This document shows, in pieces, positions 1-7,153 of a DNA stretch of 23,362 nucleotides (positions are counted from its first letter, which is position 1; each line of letters starts with the position of its first letter). The position numbers were made by a program, and so were the translations under genes. The stretch is from UBA5976 sp037137575. Lineage in GTDB: Bacteria > Actinomycetota > Actinomycetes > S36-B12 > UBA5976. The DNA is taken from assembly GCA_037137575.1 (NCBI GenBank), contig JBAXKB010000014.1, positions 1 through 23,362 of the forward strand. Direction: 5' to 3'. Under the pieces are notes generated by a model. The model saw nothing but the letters and a program-made list of their open reading frames with translations. It ran no database searches and was not told where the DNA came from.

Positions 1-40
1 CCTAAACCGTGTGTCGGATGTTCGAATCATCTCGGGGCCA
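1..40 (+). tRNA. tRNA-Arg(CCT), 3' half only, cut by window start
   Basis: The window opens at the anticodon. Bases 1-3 read CCT, followed by AA and the 3' anticodon-stem strand ACCGT (6-10). A 5-nt variable region GTGTC (11-15) leads to a T-stem GGATG/CATCT around the loop TTCGAAT (21-27). The acceptor 3' strand is CGGGGCC (33-39) and the discriminator is A40. The next bases are CTC, so CCA is not encoded. The CCTAAACCGTGTGTCG stretch is typical of bacterial tRNA-Arg(CCU), which decodes AGG. The D-arm and 5' acceptor strand lie outside the window, so identity rests on the anticodon position and the 3' half. Confidence 0.85.
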
Positions 41-69
41 CTCAGGTACTTATTCGAATTTGCCAACTA

Positions 70-87
70 GCAGGATTCCAATTCTGC
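70..87 (+). terminator. weak stem-loop after the tRNA
   Basis: GCAGGAT (70-76) can pair with ATTCTGC (81-87) across a TCCA loop, with one G-T wobble. It sits 30 nt after the tRNA and could be a transcription end or processing signal. No T-run follows, so it is not a clear intrinsic terminator. Confidence 0.25.
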
Positions 88-135
88 AGGTAGGTTCGAG
101 ATGTCCCTACAGATCAATAAAGTGAGTGAATTACG

Positions 136-351
136 ATGTCAGAAATTCCGTTACCGCATCCCTCACGGCTTTCACCGCAGCGCTCTGACTTCCAAACCAT
201 CATTGAAGCCCACGAACAGGCAGTCTTAGCTGGTGCTGAGGGCTATGTTGACCCAAGCAATGGGGCATTTGTCTTCACCGTTAGCAAACTAAAAGAACGG
301 ACATTTTGCTGTGAAACCGGCTGTCGCCACTGCCCATTTCTGCAGGATTAG
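136..351 (+). CDS. DUF5522 small cysteine-rich protein
   Basis: This 71-residue protein carries the DUF5522 signature in its C-terminal half: a G-Y-x-D-P segment, a F-V-F-T strand, then CCETGCRHCPF with four cysteines and one histidine at residues 58-67. The cysteine cluster suggests metal binding or a redox structure, but the family has no established function. The ATG at 136 gives the usual family length. Upstream there is only a weak GTGAG-like ribosome site and no TAnnnT box at leaderless spacing. The gene lies 58 bp before galE on the same strand and may be co-transcribed with it. The family assignment comes from recognising the motif; no role is inferred. Confidence 0.8.
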   Translation: MSEIPLPHPSRLSPQRSDFQTIIEAHEQAVLAGAEGYVDPSNGAFVFTVSKLKERTFCCETGCRHCPFLQD

Positions 352-373
352 TTGGAAAATCTAGTCACTTGAT

Positions 374-386
374 TGGTCTTAGACCA
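374..386. promoter_or_regulatory. 13-bp palindrome upstream of galE
   Basis: TGGTCTTAGACCA is a perfect inverted repeat of 6-bp arms around a single central T, 24 bp before the galE ATG. It could be a small operator for a dimeric repressor or a short RNA hairpin. No regulator is encoded nearby, so its role is unknown and chance occurrence is possible. Confidence 0.3.
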
Positions 387-409
387 CTGCAACCGACAAC
401 AATAGAACT

Positions 410-1381
410 ATGACTTGGCTCATCACTGGTGGCGCTGGCTACATCGGCGCTCATATTGTGCGTTCTGCAATTGCCCACGGACACGAAGTTGTAGTTCTTG
501 ATGATTTAAGTACCGGGGTGGCTGCCAAATTACCCAGTGGAGTTCCACTGATTACCGCCAACTTAAAAGATCACAAGGCTGTGGAACAGACATTTATTGA
601 TTATCAAATTTCTGGCGTTGTACATTTAGCTGCTCGAAAGCAAGTTGGCGAATCCGTCGAACGCCCCCTTTACTACTGGGAAGAGAACGTCGGTGGCTTC
701 ACAAACTTATTGTTTTCAATGCAGCAGCACAATGTAAAAAATTTAGTTTTTAGTTCTAGCGCCGCCGTTTACGGACAACCAGATTTAGCTGAGTCTGAAA
801 CGATTCTTGAAACTCTCACCTGTAACCCAATTAATCCCTACGGTGCGACCAAACTCGCCGGTGAATGGATGGCTAAGTCTTTAGTCGATTCGGATAACTT
901 CAAAGTTGCTGCATTGCGCTACTTTAATGTGGCTGGCTCAGCATCTGATGAACTTGGCGACACCTTTGCGCTGAATCTAATTCCTATCGTGATGCAGGCC
1001 CTCAGCGCTGGGCGCGAACCTAAAGTTTTTGGCACCGACTACGCCACCGCAGATGGTTCGTGTATTCGCGACTACTTACATGTACAAGATTTAGCCGAAG
1101 CACATGTTGCTGCAATGAATCTTGTTACTTCCCGTAACCCAAGTTTCCAGGCCATCAACTTAGGTACCGGCCAAGGAACAAGTGTGCTTGAAGTTATTGA
1201 AGTCATTCGGGAAGTCACTGGACGGGAAATCCAGCCGACACTGGGCCAAAGACGCGCAGGAGATCCTGCATCGCTCGTTGCAAATGCAACACTTGCTGCC
1301 CAGACGCTTGATTGGACCAGCCGATTTACTTTACGTGAAATGGTCGAAAGCGCTTGGTCCGCTTGGCAGCATCAGCACTAA
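410..1381 (+). CDS. galE: UDP-glucose 4-epimerase
   Basis: The protein is an extended short-chain dehydrogenase of 323 residues, close to the usual GalE length. It interconverts UDP-glucose and UDP-galactose in the cytoplasm and so feeds galactose use and cell-surface polysaccharides. The N-terminal NAD-binding glycine motif TGGAGYIG is at residues 6-13, an acidic DD follows the second strand (31-32), and LAARK is near 73-77. The catalytic set is SSS (115-117) plus Y144-x3-K148 in NPYGATK. A RYFNVAGS segment and a C-terminal RRAGDPA segment are also GalE-like. The ATG at 410 gives a protein starting directly with the first beta strand. It has neither a clear Shine-Dalgarno sequence nor a leaderless box. 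It converges on the DUF11 gene with 65 bp between stops. A related NDP-sugar epimerase is possible but less likely. Confidence 0.9.
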   Translation: MTWLITGGAGYIGAHIVRSAIAHGHEVVVLDDLSTGVAAKLPSGVPLITANLKDHKAVEQTFIDYQISGVVHLAARKQVGESVERPLYYWEENVGGFTNLLFSMQQHNVKNLVFSSSAAVYGQPDLAESETILETLTCNPINPYGATKLAGEWMAKSLVDSDNFKVAALRYFNVAGSASDELGDTFALNLIPIVMQALSAGREPKVFGTDYATADGSCIRDYLHVQDLAEAHVAAMNLVTSRNPSFQAINLGTGQGTSVLEVIEVIREVTGREIQPTLGQRRAGDPASLVANATLAAQTLDWTSRFTLREMVESAWSAWQHQH

Positions 1382-1446
1382 CTCTCGAGGCAAAATCTTG
1401 CTGGCTAAATCTTCTGATCTCTTCCTAAACCCAAACGATTCAAAAT

Positions 1447-3732
1447 TTAACAACCTGTGCGAACTAACGCCCGGCACTTATGCTCAGAAATTACCGAACT
1501 AGGAAGAACTTGCACAGTTATAACTGAACTTGTCTTTGCACCACGACCATCACTTAAGAAATATTGGACTGTAAAAGTTCCGGCATAAGTTTCATTTGGA
1601 ATATACAAAAGATTCGAACCAACTAGTCGCAAACTTCCCTTACCACTTGGCATAGCGCCGAGTGTGACCTGCAGCGAATCCAAATCTGGGTCAGAAATCG
1701 AATCAGATATTGACTGCGTAATGGCATTTGCGCCTGTGCTGGTAGACATGAAAATTCTTCTCGCCACTGGCGGATGATTAATGCCCACAAGCGCTTTGGC
1801 AAAATTATTTGACAGGTTTGGATCTACGGATGTGTTGCCAGTTTGAGTTACGCCATAAAGACGGTACTTCGATTTACCAGCGGCAGCTAGGAAAACCAGG
1901 TCTAGTTGCACACTTTTTCCTGGCAACAATGATTCACCTGTTTCGATACCCAGGCCCAATGCAGTGCAAGTAATTATCCGGGCTTCCTGTGCACAACCAT
2001 TTGGCAATTTAGAAGTTCGAGTTAATCCCGCCGGAATTGTTAGCTGTAACTTAGGTGCATCATCTGTGCTCGGTCCATAATTTGTGATTCGCGAGCGCAA
2101 TTTCACTGAACTGCCAGCCTGTACATACGGCTTTGTAAAATTTAGTTCCAATGCCAGATCAGTTGATAATTTTGCATAGTCGGTTGTAACCACATTCGAG
2201 AATGCAGTAGATGGGCCCTGATGACCACCATATGTTGCCAGCGCAAAATTAGTTATTGATCCGGTTCCCGGCTTCACTTCAGCAGTCACTGCAACAGTAA
2301 TAGGCGAAGCGGTTGGTGTGAGGTTGCCCAAATTGGCGCAAGTTAACTTATTACCAACGACGGAGCAGTTGCCATTAGTGGTTTGCACATTTGTTAAATG
2401 CTCGGAATCAAAATCATCCTGCAGACTCACATTTGTTGCTGTGTTTACTCCGACATTGTCTATCGAGACCGTGTATTCCAACACATCGCCTGCAGACACT
2501 TCAGTGTTGCTGCCAAGGTCTGCTTGCGTTACTCCAGAAATATATTTTGTTACTTTCAATTCGGATTTGCCTAGCGGGGTAGCAAATGCGATGCCAGCGA
2601 TATAGAAACTATCTGCTGTTGAATTGAAAGTTAGCCGCGCAGAATTTGCCCCGTGACCTAACGCGTTAGTAACGGTGAATCGATCTGCCTCAATGCCAAA
2701 TGTGTTCTTTGATCGTCCAACACTTTCCCCAGATAAGTAATTGCTTCTGGTTCCATCTATAGAAACTGAACTATTGAAAACATTGTTACTTGGGTTTACA
2801 AAATTAGATACCAAGGTCGATCCTGATGTTGCACGCACCGTTAATGAGTCACCAACAGTGCCGGCATCACCGTCCACTCCAGCAAATCCAACGACAGAAT
2901 TTATGTCACCAACCAGCGGCGAATCAAAACCTGTGAATTCAAAATTATGTGCTGAACGCGGAGCTACCAACGCCAACCCAGATTTCACTTCAATATGGCG
3001 AAGGTCTTCATTGGCATTGGCGTAAACAATCATTAGCGTCCAGCCGGCGCTTGTTCCGATTCCTTGTGCGCCTTGAATATTTCCCACCGAATATATTTCT
3101 GATTCTTGCTGTGATTTCGTGGTCCGGTAATGCGAAAATTGCGCAGCGATTTTGTTAGTAACGTCGGCATGAGCAACATAAAACCCATCTTGTCCCGCGC
3201 CCAGCGACTCGGTGGAAACAGCGCCATCCACTTCGCAGTTAACAATGGCTGCGCCAGAACAATCGTCCTTAGACCCAGCAAATAAAACTGTCCCACGCTC
3301 TGCTTCATTTACTGGAGCTACTCCAAAACTCGAATCATTCGTAACCTCAAGCGTGCCGAACCAAAATAGGTACGCCTTACTTATAGTTGATCCACTTGGC
3401 ACTGAAATTTCATTAGCTGAAGAATTGAAAATTGCTTTTGAGTCGATTTTTCCCATTGGGATTTCGGTGTTTCGCATAACATGTACATCATTATTAAAAT
3501 CACTCAGCGGTCCATTGAAATTTCGTGCATCTGCACAACTAGAAGAATTATCACCCAGCACAGATGAGCAAGATTGATTTGTATTGCCAGTCAAGGTAAA
3601 TGACCCGGTCAAGTTTGCTGAATAAATCGAATTGAATGGGGCTAACTCAGCAGATTGCGCCACATTTGCGCTAAGCATTGCGGCGCAAATTGCCGCAATA
3701 ATGCAAAAGCTTCCAACTCTTATCCGTCGCAT
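1447..3732 (-). CDS. secreted DUF11-repeat surface protein
   Basis: The 761-residue protein begins with a signal peptide (basic MRRIR, hydrophobic core 9-24, probable cleavage near A28). Residues about 30-385 form a beta-rich domain of the type found at the N-terminus of actinobacterial DUF11 proteins, with AYLFWFGT, WTLMIVYAN and FAGVDGDAG segments. Two DUF11-like domains follow (about 389-500 and 520-650), then a cadherin/tandem-95-like domain starting NHPPVA (about 652-745). There is no LPXTG motif or C-terminal membrane helix, so attachment is unexplained. All ten mature cysteines occur as five close pairs. The start is supported by AGGAGA 4 nt before the ATG. It lies 112 bp downstream of the riboswitch-controlled NlpC/P60 gene on the same strand. 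A role in adhesion or surface-layer structure is only inference. Confidence 0.8.
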   Translation of the reverse strand: MRRIRVGSFCIIAAICAAMLSANVAQSAELAPFNSIYSANLTGSFTLTGNTNQSCSSVLGDNSSSCADARNFNGPLSDFNNDVHVMRNTEIPMGKIDSKAIFNSSANEISVPSGSTISKAYLFWFGTLEVTNDSSFGVAPVNEAERGTVLFAGSKDDCSGAAIVNCEVDGAVSTESLGAGQDGFYVAHADVTNKIAAQFSHYRTTKSQQESEIYSVGNIQGAQGIGTSAGWTLMIVYANANEDLRHIEVKSGLALVAPRSAHNFEFTGFDSPLVGDINSVVGFAGVDGDAGTVGDSLTVRATSGSTLVSNFVNPSNNVFNSSVSIDGTRSNYLSGESVGRSKNTFGIEADRFTVTNALGHGANSARLTFNSTADSFYIAGIAFATPLGKSELKVTKYISGVTQADLGSNTEVSAGDVLEYTVSIDNVGVNTATNVSLQDDFDSEHLTNVQTTNGNCSVVGNKLTCANLGNLTPTASPITVAVTAEVKPGTGSITNFALATYGGHQGPSTAFSNVVTTDYAKLSTDLALELNFTKPYVQAGSSVKLRSRITNYGPSTDDAPKLQLTIPAGLTRTSKLPNGCAQEARIITCTALGLGIETGESLLPGKSVQLDLVFLAAAGKSKYRLYGVTQTGNTSVDPNLSNNFAKALVGINHPPVARRIFMSTSTGANAITQSISDSISDPDLDSLQVTLGAMPSGKGSLRLVGSNLLYIPNETYAGTFTVQYFLSDGRGAKTSSVITVQVLPSSVISEHKCRALVRTGC

Positions 3733-3844
3733 CAGCTCTCCTAGGACTGAATTATGTTGTCAATAAGTCTGGCAGATAGCACGGAAAATCTAGTGAATAT
3801 TCAGAGTTAAACCAGCAACGAGTCGCTAGGACTTGAAAGCGAAA

Positions 3845-4594
3845 TTAATTGGTTTTGTGAACCTTTGTTTTCTTTACTTTAGGTGCGTTAGTTACAAACT
3901 TCAATGCTGTCTCTAATTGACTTAGGTGATCCTGCAAACCAGGGACCAATACACTCGCTGGCACTTTGCCGTACTTCACCTTATGGCTGCCGATGTTAAC
4001 TTTCTCAACATGTTCCCCAGTGCGAGGTGAATGCCAAATCATGCCATTGCCCGCGTAGATTGACACATGGTAGGCATAGTTTCCACTCATGTAGAAAACT
4101 AGATCGCCTGGACGAGCATTCTTTGCTGAAATTGGTGTTGTCCATTTCAACTGATCCTGTGCAACGCGCGGCAAGCTGATGCCGATTTTATTGAAAACGA
4201 ATTGAGTAAAACCTGAACAGTCGAATCCGCGGGGAGTAGTTCCACCAGCGCGATATGGCACACCTTTGTAACGAGCGGCAATTTTGATCACCTTAACGCC
4301 ATTTACATGTGCACGTGCAATCGCATGTTTGGTAAGAGAAATTGACTTAGTTAATGAAACAACTCTGCGGGCTCGAGAGGCGGCTACTTGTGTTGCGCGA
4401 GTTTCTAAGTAAGTTGCCACACTTGACTGCTGCGCTGACGAGTGTGGATTTGGTGTCGGCGAAGCGGAAGGGTCAGCTTTTGCCCCGGCTCCAGCCAATG
4501 AAACAGCTAGAAACGCACTAGTGGTTGCGATCGCAACAACCCGAACAAATCGAAATGGCGGATTAGCCGACGCACGGCGTCCTTTTGTGGACAT
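3845..4594 (-). CDS. secreted NlpC/P60 peptidoglycan endopeptidase
   Basis: The 249-residue protein has a signal peptide (hydrophobic stretch about 17-36, cleavage likely after AKA at 40), a Ser/Pro-rich linker and a helical stretch (about 58-95). A C-terminal NlpC/P60 cysteine-peptidase domain spans about 97-215. The catalytic cysteine is C126 in FDCSGF, the catalytic histidine is H176 in YHVSIY, and H188 in IWHSP fits the third residue. The RPGDLVFY strand at 161-168 is also diagnostic. Such enzymes cut the peptide stems of the cell wall during growth and division. The tail is lysine-rich (KVKKTKVHK). A strong AGGAG site lies 6 nt before the ATG, directly after a c-di-AMP riboswitch. That matches the known actinobacterial practice of tying wall hydrolases to this second messenger. 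Confidence 0.93.
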   Translation of the reverse strand: MSTKGRRASANPPFRFVRVVAIATTSAFLAVSLAGAGAKADPSASPTPNPHSSAQQSSVATYLETRATQVAASRARRVVSLTKSISLTKHAIARAHVNGVKVIKIAARYKGVPYRAGGTTPRGFDCSGFTQFVFNKIGISLPRVAQDQLKWTTPISAKNARPGDLVFYMSGNYAYHVSIYAGNGMIWHSPRTGEHVEKVNIGSHKVKYGKVPASVLVPGLQDHLSQLETALKFVTNAPKVKKTKVHKTN

Positions 4595-4600
4595 ACAGTT

Positions 4601-4605
4601 CTCCT
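4601..4605 (-). promoter_or_regulatory. ribosome binding site sharing bases with riboswitch P1
   Basis: AGGAG lies 6 nt upstream of the NlpC/P60 ATG on the minus strand. Its first two bases (plus positions 4604-4605) are also the end of the 3' strand of the predicted P1 helix. Closing P1 could therefore limit ribosome access. Confidence 0.7.
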
Positions 4606-4727
4606 AACGCCGATGAAGTGAGCTGTCGGATTCGGTTGGAGAAGCAACCGGTCAGTTTCCTGACTTCACCCCAAGGTCTTTCGACCACTTACTTGTGGGT
4701 CCCCCACTCTCACCAAGATTTCGTTAA
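4604..4727 (-). ncRNA. c-di-AMP riboswitch (ydaO/yuaA type)
   Basis: Read on the minus strand, the leader holds the conserved blocks of the ydaO class in order: GGGGGACCCA (4696-4705), GGGGTGAAG (4664-4672) and CCGAATCCGACAGCTCAC (4618-4635). Supporting stems are GGTC-GAAA-GACC (4675-4686), GTCAG-GAAA-CTGAC (4651-4664) and CGGTTG/CAACCG (4633-4650). A closing P1 helix can form between TTAACG (4722-4727) and CGTTAG (4604-4609). The riboswitch lies directly before the NlpC/P60 start. The class normally turns expression off when c-di-AMP is bound. Here P1 overlaps the ribosome site, which suggests translational control. The 5' boundary is approximate. Confidence 0.93.
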
Positions 4728-4792
4728 CGCTGGCAGCTGGTGAGATTTGGCGCACCGCCTGCGATCGGCCTCGTATGAAGCCTTGTAGGTCA

Positions 4793-4798
4793 ATTTTA
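4793..4798 (-). promoter_or_regulatory. possible -10 box for the riboswitch-NlpC transcript
   Basis: TAAAAT on the minus strand fits the actinobacterial TAnnnT -10 pattern. It would place the transcript start near 4786, about 60 nt before the riboswitch core. I see no good -35 at standard spacing, so this is tentative. Confidence 0.3.
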
Positions 4799-4988
4799 GC
4801 CCAGATGAGTGCCAAGACTTGGCCACCAACGCTGCGAGCCGCGGCTAAAATTTGCTTTTCCCCATTGGAATAAGGGTTTCTACCCGAATTTTTTGACCAA
4901 AATAACCAAAATGCGAGTTATGCCACATTTATATCTGGCCAAATCCTGGCATTTTCCTTCTGGACCTGCACAGTCAGAGCAATGCCAA

Positions 4989-4994
4989 TACCGT
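4989..4994 (+). promoter_or_regulatory. -10 box of the photolyase gene, leaderless type
   Basis: TACCGT (TAnnnT) ends exactly 6 nt before the ATG at 5001, which would put the transcript start at or next to the start codon. No convincing -35 hexamer is visible. Confidence 0.5.
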
Positions 4995-5000
4995 AGAGAT

Positions 5001-6434
5001 ATGACTCAGATTATGTGGTTTCGCCGCGATTTACGCTTAGCAGATAACCCAGCACTAGCTGCTGCTATCGCTGCGTCGCTGGCAGATGAGCCAGCTGATG
5101 TCTTGGCGCTTTATGTACTTGGGCCACGAACCTGGGCGACCATGAGCCCAGTACAAAAACATTATTTGGCCAGTTCGCTTAAGAGTCTCAATGAGTCACT
5201 CGGTGGCGCCTTGGTAATTCGATTTGGCGATGCCAGGAAAATCGTTCCAGATTTGGCAGCACAAATTGGGGCAACTAATGTTCACGTTGCGCAGCTACAC
5301 ACTCCAAATGCCATAGCTCGGGATGCACAAGTAGCGCAATCGCTTGAGGCAGATGGTCGAGAGTTAACTTTCACTGGATCTGCCTATGCGGTAGCGCCAG
5401 GTCGGGTTACTAAAGATGACGGAACTTTTTACAAGGTCTACACCCCGTTCTACAAAAACTGGCTCAAGCATGGTTGGCGCGCGCCTATTGCGGCCCCTGG
5501 TTCCGGGCAGAAGTGGGCTACCGGAATCAGTAGTGATAACTTCCCCGACCTGCCTAAAATCGAAAATTACACCATGCCCATATCTGGCGAAACAGCGGCG
5601 CTTGCCCGTTGGGAATATTTCAAGAAAACTGCATTGGCAGATTACGCCGACAATCGAAATCGCCCCGATATCGATGGGACTTCGATGCTCAGCACCGCAC
5701 TTCGATTTGGTGAAGTGCATCCCCGTACTTTGTTGGCTGATCTGGACGACTCTGCGGGCCATGAAGTGTTCCGTAAAGAAATTGCCTGGCGCGAATTCTA
5801 TGCAGATGTTCTTTTTAATCGGCCTGATACCGCTAATGGCTACTACAACGTGGCATATCAAGCTATGGATTATGACACTGGAGATTTAGCCGCACAACGC
5901 TTCAATGCCTGGAGCACTGGAAACACCGGATACCCACTGGTTGACGCTGGTATGCGCCAACTTCGAACAACAGGTTGGATGCACAACCGAGTACGAATGG
6001 TTGTGGCCTCGTTCTTAATCAAAGATCTGCACCTTGAATGGACACTTGGAGCCGAACATTTTGCCCAGTGGCTAACCGATTTTGATGTTGCTTCAAACAG
6101 TCATGGCTGGCAATGGACTGCTGGCTGCGGCACGGATGCTTCTCCTTACTACCGCGTATTTAACCCAACCGGGCAGGCGATCAAGTTTGATCCGACTGGA
6201 GATTACGTCCGCAAGTACATCCCAGAACTTCAACACATTGACGGGCCAGCTGTGCACGAGCCATCGCTTGTTTTAGATGGTTTAACAAATGGATATGCAG
6301 AGCCAATTGTTAATCACGCACAAGAACGAATTGAGGCACTGGCTCGACTAGAAAAGCTGCCAAAAGGCAAAGTGCAAAGCGCTGTAAACCCGCGAGAAAA
6401 TGACCAGAGCAAACTAATTCAAAGCTTCGAGTAG
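5001..6434 (+). CDS. phrB: deoxyribodipyrimidine photolyase (class I CPD type)
   Basis: Light-driven DNA repair flavoprotein that splits UV-induced pyrimidine dimers. From the ATG at 5001 it has 477 residues, normal for class I enzymes, and begins MTQIMWFRRDLRLADNPAL, the typical first strand of the antenna-binding alpha/beta domain. The C-terminal FAD domain has EIAWREFY, HNRVRMVVASFL and DFDVASNSHGWQWTAGCGTD, followed by YYRVFNP. The paired tryptophans of WQW lie in the electron-transfer region. The open frame extends upstream to a GTG at 4809, but those 64 codons do not resemble the family and TACCGT lies 6 nt before the ATG, so 5001 is chosen. The stop TAG ends at 6434, 32 bp before pdxH, which probably shares its transcript. 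A cryptochrome-like relative cannot be excluded. Confidence 0.93.
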   Translation: MTQIMWFRRDLRLADNPALAAAIAASLADEPADVLALYVLGPRTWATMSPVQKHYLASSLKSLNESLGGALVIRFGDARKIVPDLAAQIGATNVHVAQLHTPNAIARDAQVAQSLEADGRELTFTGSAYAVAPGRVTKDDGTFYKVYTPFYKNWLKHGWRAPIAAPGSGQKWATGISSDNFPDLPKIENYTMPISGETAALARWEYFKKTALADYADNRNRPDIDGTSMLSTALRFGEVHPRTLLADLDDSAGHEVFRKEIAWREFYADVLFNRPDTANGYYNVAYQAMDYDTGDLAAQRFNAWSTGNTGYPLVDAGMRQLRTTGWMHNRVRMVVASFLIKDLHLEWTLGAEHFAQWLTDFDVASNSHGWQWTAGCGTDASPYYRVFNPTGQAIKFDPTGDYVRKYIPELQHIDGPAVHEPSLVLDGLTNGYAEPIVNHAQERIEALARLEKLPKGKVQSAVNPRENDQSKLIQSFE

Positions 6435-6466
6435 TGCTCGGACATCTTTTGCAGGAAACTTCTACT

Positions 6467-7153
6467 ATGGAGCAGAACGAACCAAATTTGGCCGACATGA
6501 GAATTTCCTACGAGAAATTTGAACTTACCGAAGATTCACTAGCGGATAATCCGTTAACGCAATTCAACAATTGGCTAGCTGATGCGATTGAAGCCGGCAC
6601 TCAATCAATTCCAGAACCCAATGCCATGGTGCTTTCGACCGTGGACGATTCAGGTGAAGTTCATTCCCGAACGGTTCTATTAAAAAGCCTCAGTCCGACT
6701 GGGCTGGTTTTCTTCACTAACTACCAGTCGCAAAAAGCCCATGACCTTGAGCAGAATCCAAATGTCAGCGTTGTCTTTCCTTGGTACATTTTGCATCGTC
6801 AAGTCATTGTCACGGGTTCTGTAACAAAAGTGAGCCGAGAAGAATCTGCCGAATATTTCAAAACACGGCCACATAAGTCCCAACTTGGTGCTCACATAAG
6901 TGAACAATCGCGAGCAATCAGTGGCAGGTTAGAACTAGAAACTCAGATGAAAGATCTTGAAGCACAGTACCCAGAGGGTAGCGAAATTCCCTTGCCTGAG
7001 CATTGGGGTGGGTATCTAATTAGCGTTAAAAGTATCGAGTTCTGGCAAGGTCGCCGTTCGCGCTTACACGACCGGTTAAAGTTTGTCCGCACAAACGAAA
7101 GCGGGTTACTAAACCAAGCTGATGCTTGGCAAGTAACCCGCCTGTCGCCTTAA
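6467..7153 (+). CDS. pdxH: pyridoxamine 5'-phosphate oxidase
   Basis: FMN enzyme that oxidises pyridoxine or pyridoxamine 5'-phosphate to pyridoxal 5'-phosphate, the cofactor used by SerC encoded further along this window. The protein has 228 residues from the ATG at 6467. Family segments are MRISYEKFELTE near the N-terminus, PNAMVLSTVD, RTVLLKS, VFFTNYQSQKAHDL (FMN site), RPHKSQLGAHISEQS and FWQGRRSRLHDRLKF (about 192-206), ending in VTRLSP. AGGAAA (6453-6458) sits 8 nt before this ATG. A GTG at 6434, overlapping the photolyase stop, would add 11 residues but lacks such a site. The stop codon directly touches that of the convergent giant gene, and the last codons form a strong hairpin. Confidence 0.94.
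   Translation: MEQNEPNLADMRISYEKFELTEDSLADNPLTQFNNWLADAIEAGTQSIPEPNAMVLSTVDDSGEVHSRTVLLKSLSPTGLVFFTNYQSQKAHDLEQNPNVSVVFPWYILHRQVIVTGSVTKVSREESAEYFKTRPHKSQLGAHISEQSRAISGRLELETQMKDLEAQYPEGSEIPLPEHWGGYLISVKSIEFWQGRRSRLHDRLKFVRTNESGLLNQADAWQVTRLSP
7101..7141 (-). terminator. terminator-like hairpin inside the 3' end of pdxH
   Basis: GCGGGTTACT (7101-7110) and AGTAACCCGC (7132-7141) form a perfect 10-bp stem. Inside it CCAAGC (7114-7119) pairs with GCTTGG (7124-7129) around TGAT. In minus-strand direction the hairpin comes 13 nt after the stop of the giant gene and is followed by TTTCGTTTGT, so it fits an intrinsic terminator for that gene. On the plus strand no T-run follows, but the hairpin could still mark or protect the pdxH mRNA end. 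The bases also encode the last residues of PdxH. Confidence 0.6.

Larger units (their letters stand above)
4728..5000. other. divergent intergenic region, riboswitch leader side and photolyase upstream
   Basis: Between the riboswitch and the photolyase start I see no coding sequence. A GTG-started extension of the photolyase frame through 4809-5000 has no family resemblance and is rejected. The region contains the possible -10 of the NlpC transcript, the leaderless-type -10 of the photolyase gene, and a loose inverted repeat ATGCCA/TGGCAT (4920-4925 and 4947-4952) of unknown meaning. Confidence 0.5.

Noticed and set aside
1..135. tRNA-Arg as an integration site for a genomic island
   Set aside because: No integrase, no repeat of the tRNA 3' end elsewhere that I could see, and the neighbouring genes look like core genome.
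1382..1446. Terminator between galE and the DUF11 gene
   Set aside because: Only a 4-bp GCAA/TTGC stem is visible, with no T-run; not enough to call.
3212..3577. 121-codon plus-strand ORF opposite the DUF11 gene
   Set aside because: It is antisense to a well-supported secreted protein with no recognisable domain or ribosome site; a shadow of the real frame.
4874..4896. GGGT-TTCT-ACCC hairpin followed by T6, terminator-like
   Set aside because: The stem has only 4 bp and no plus-strand transcript is known to need termination there.
4809..5000. 64-codon N-terminal extension of the photolyase from a GTG at 4809
   Set aside because: The residues do not resemble the family, while MTQIMWFRRDLRL at 5001 is the normal photolyase start with a leaderless-type box 6 nt upstream.
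5364..5889. 165-codon minus and 157-codon plus ORFs inside the photolyase gene
   Set aside because: Both overlap conserved photolyase sequence and show no family features.
6434..6466. GTG start of pdxH overlapping the photolyase stop
   Set aside because: The ATG at 6467 has AGGAAA at proper spacing and gives the usual family N-terminus.
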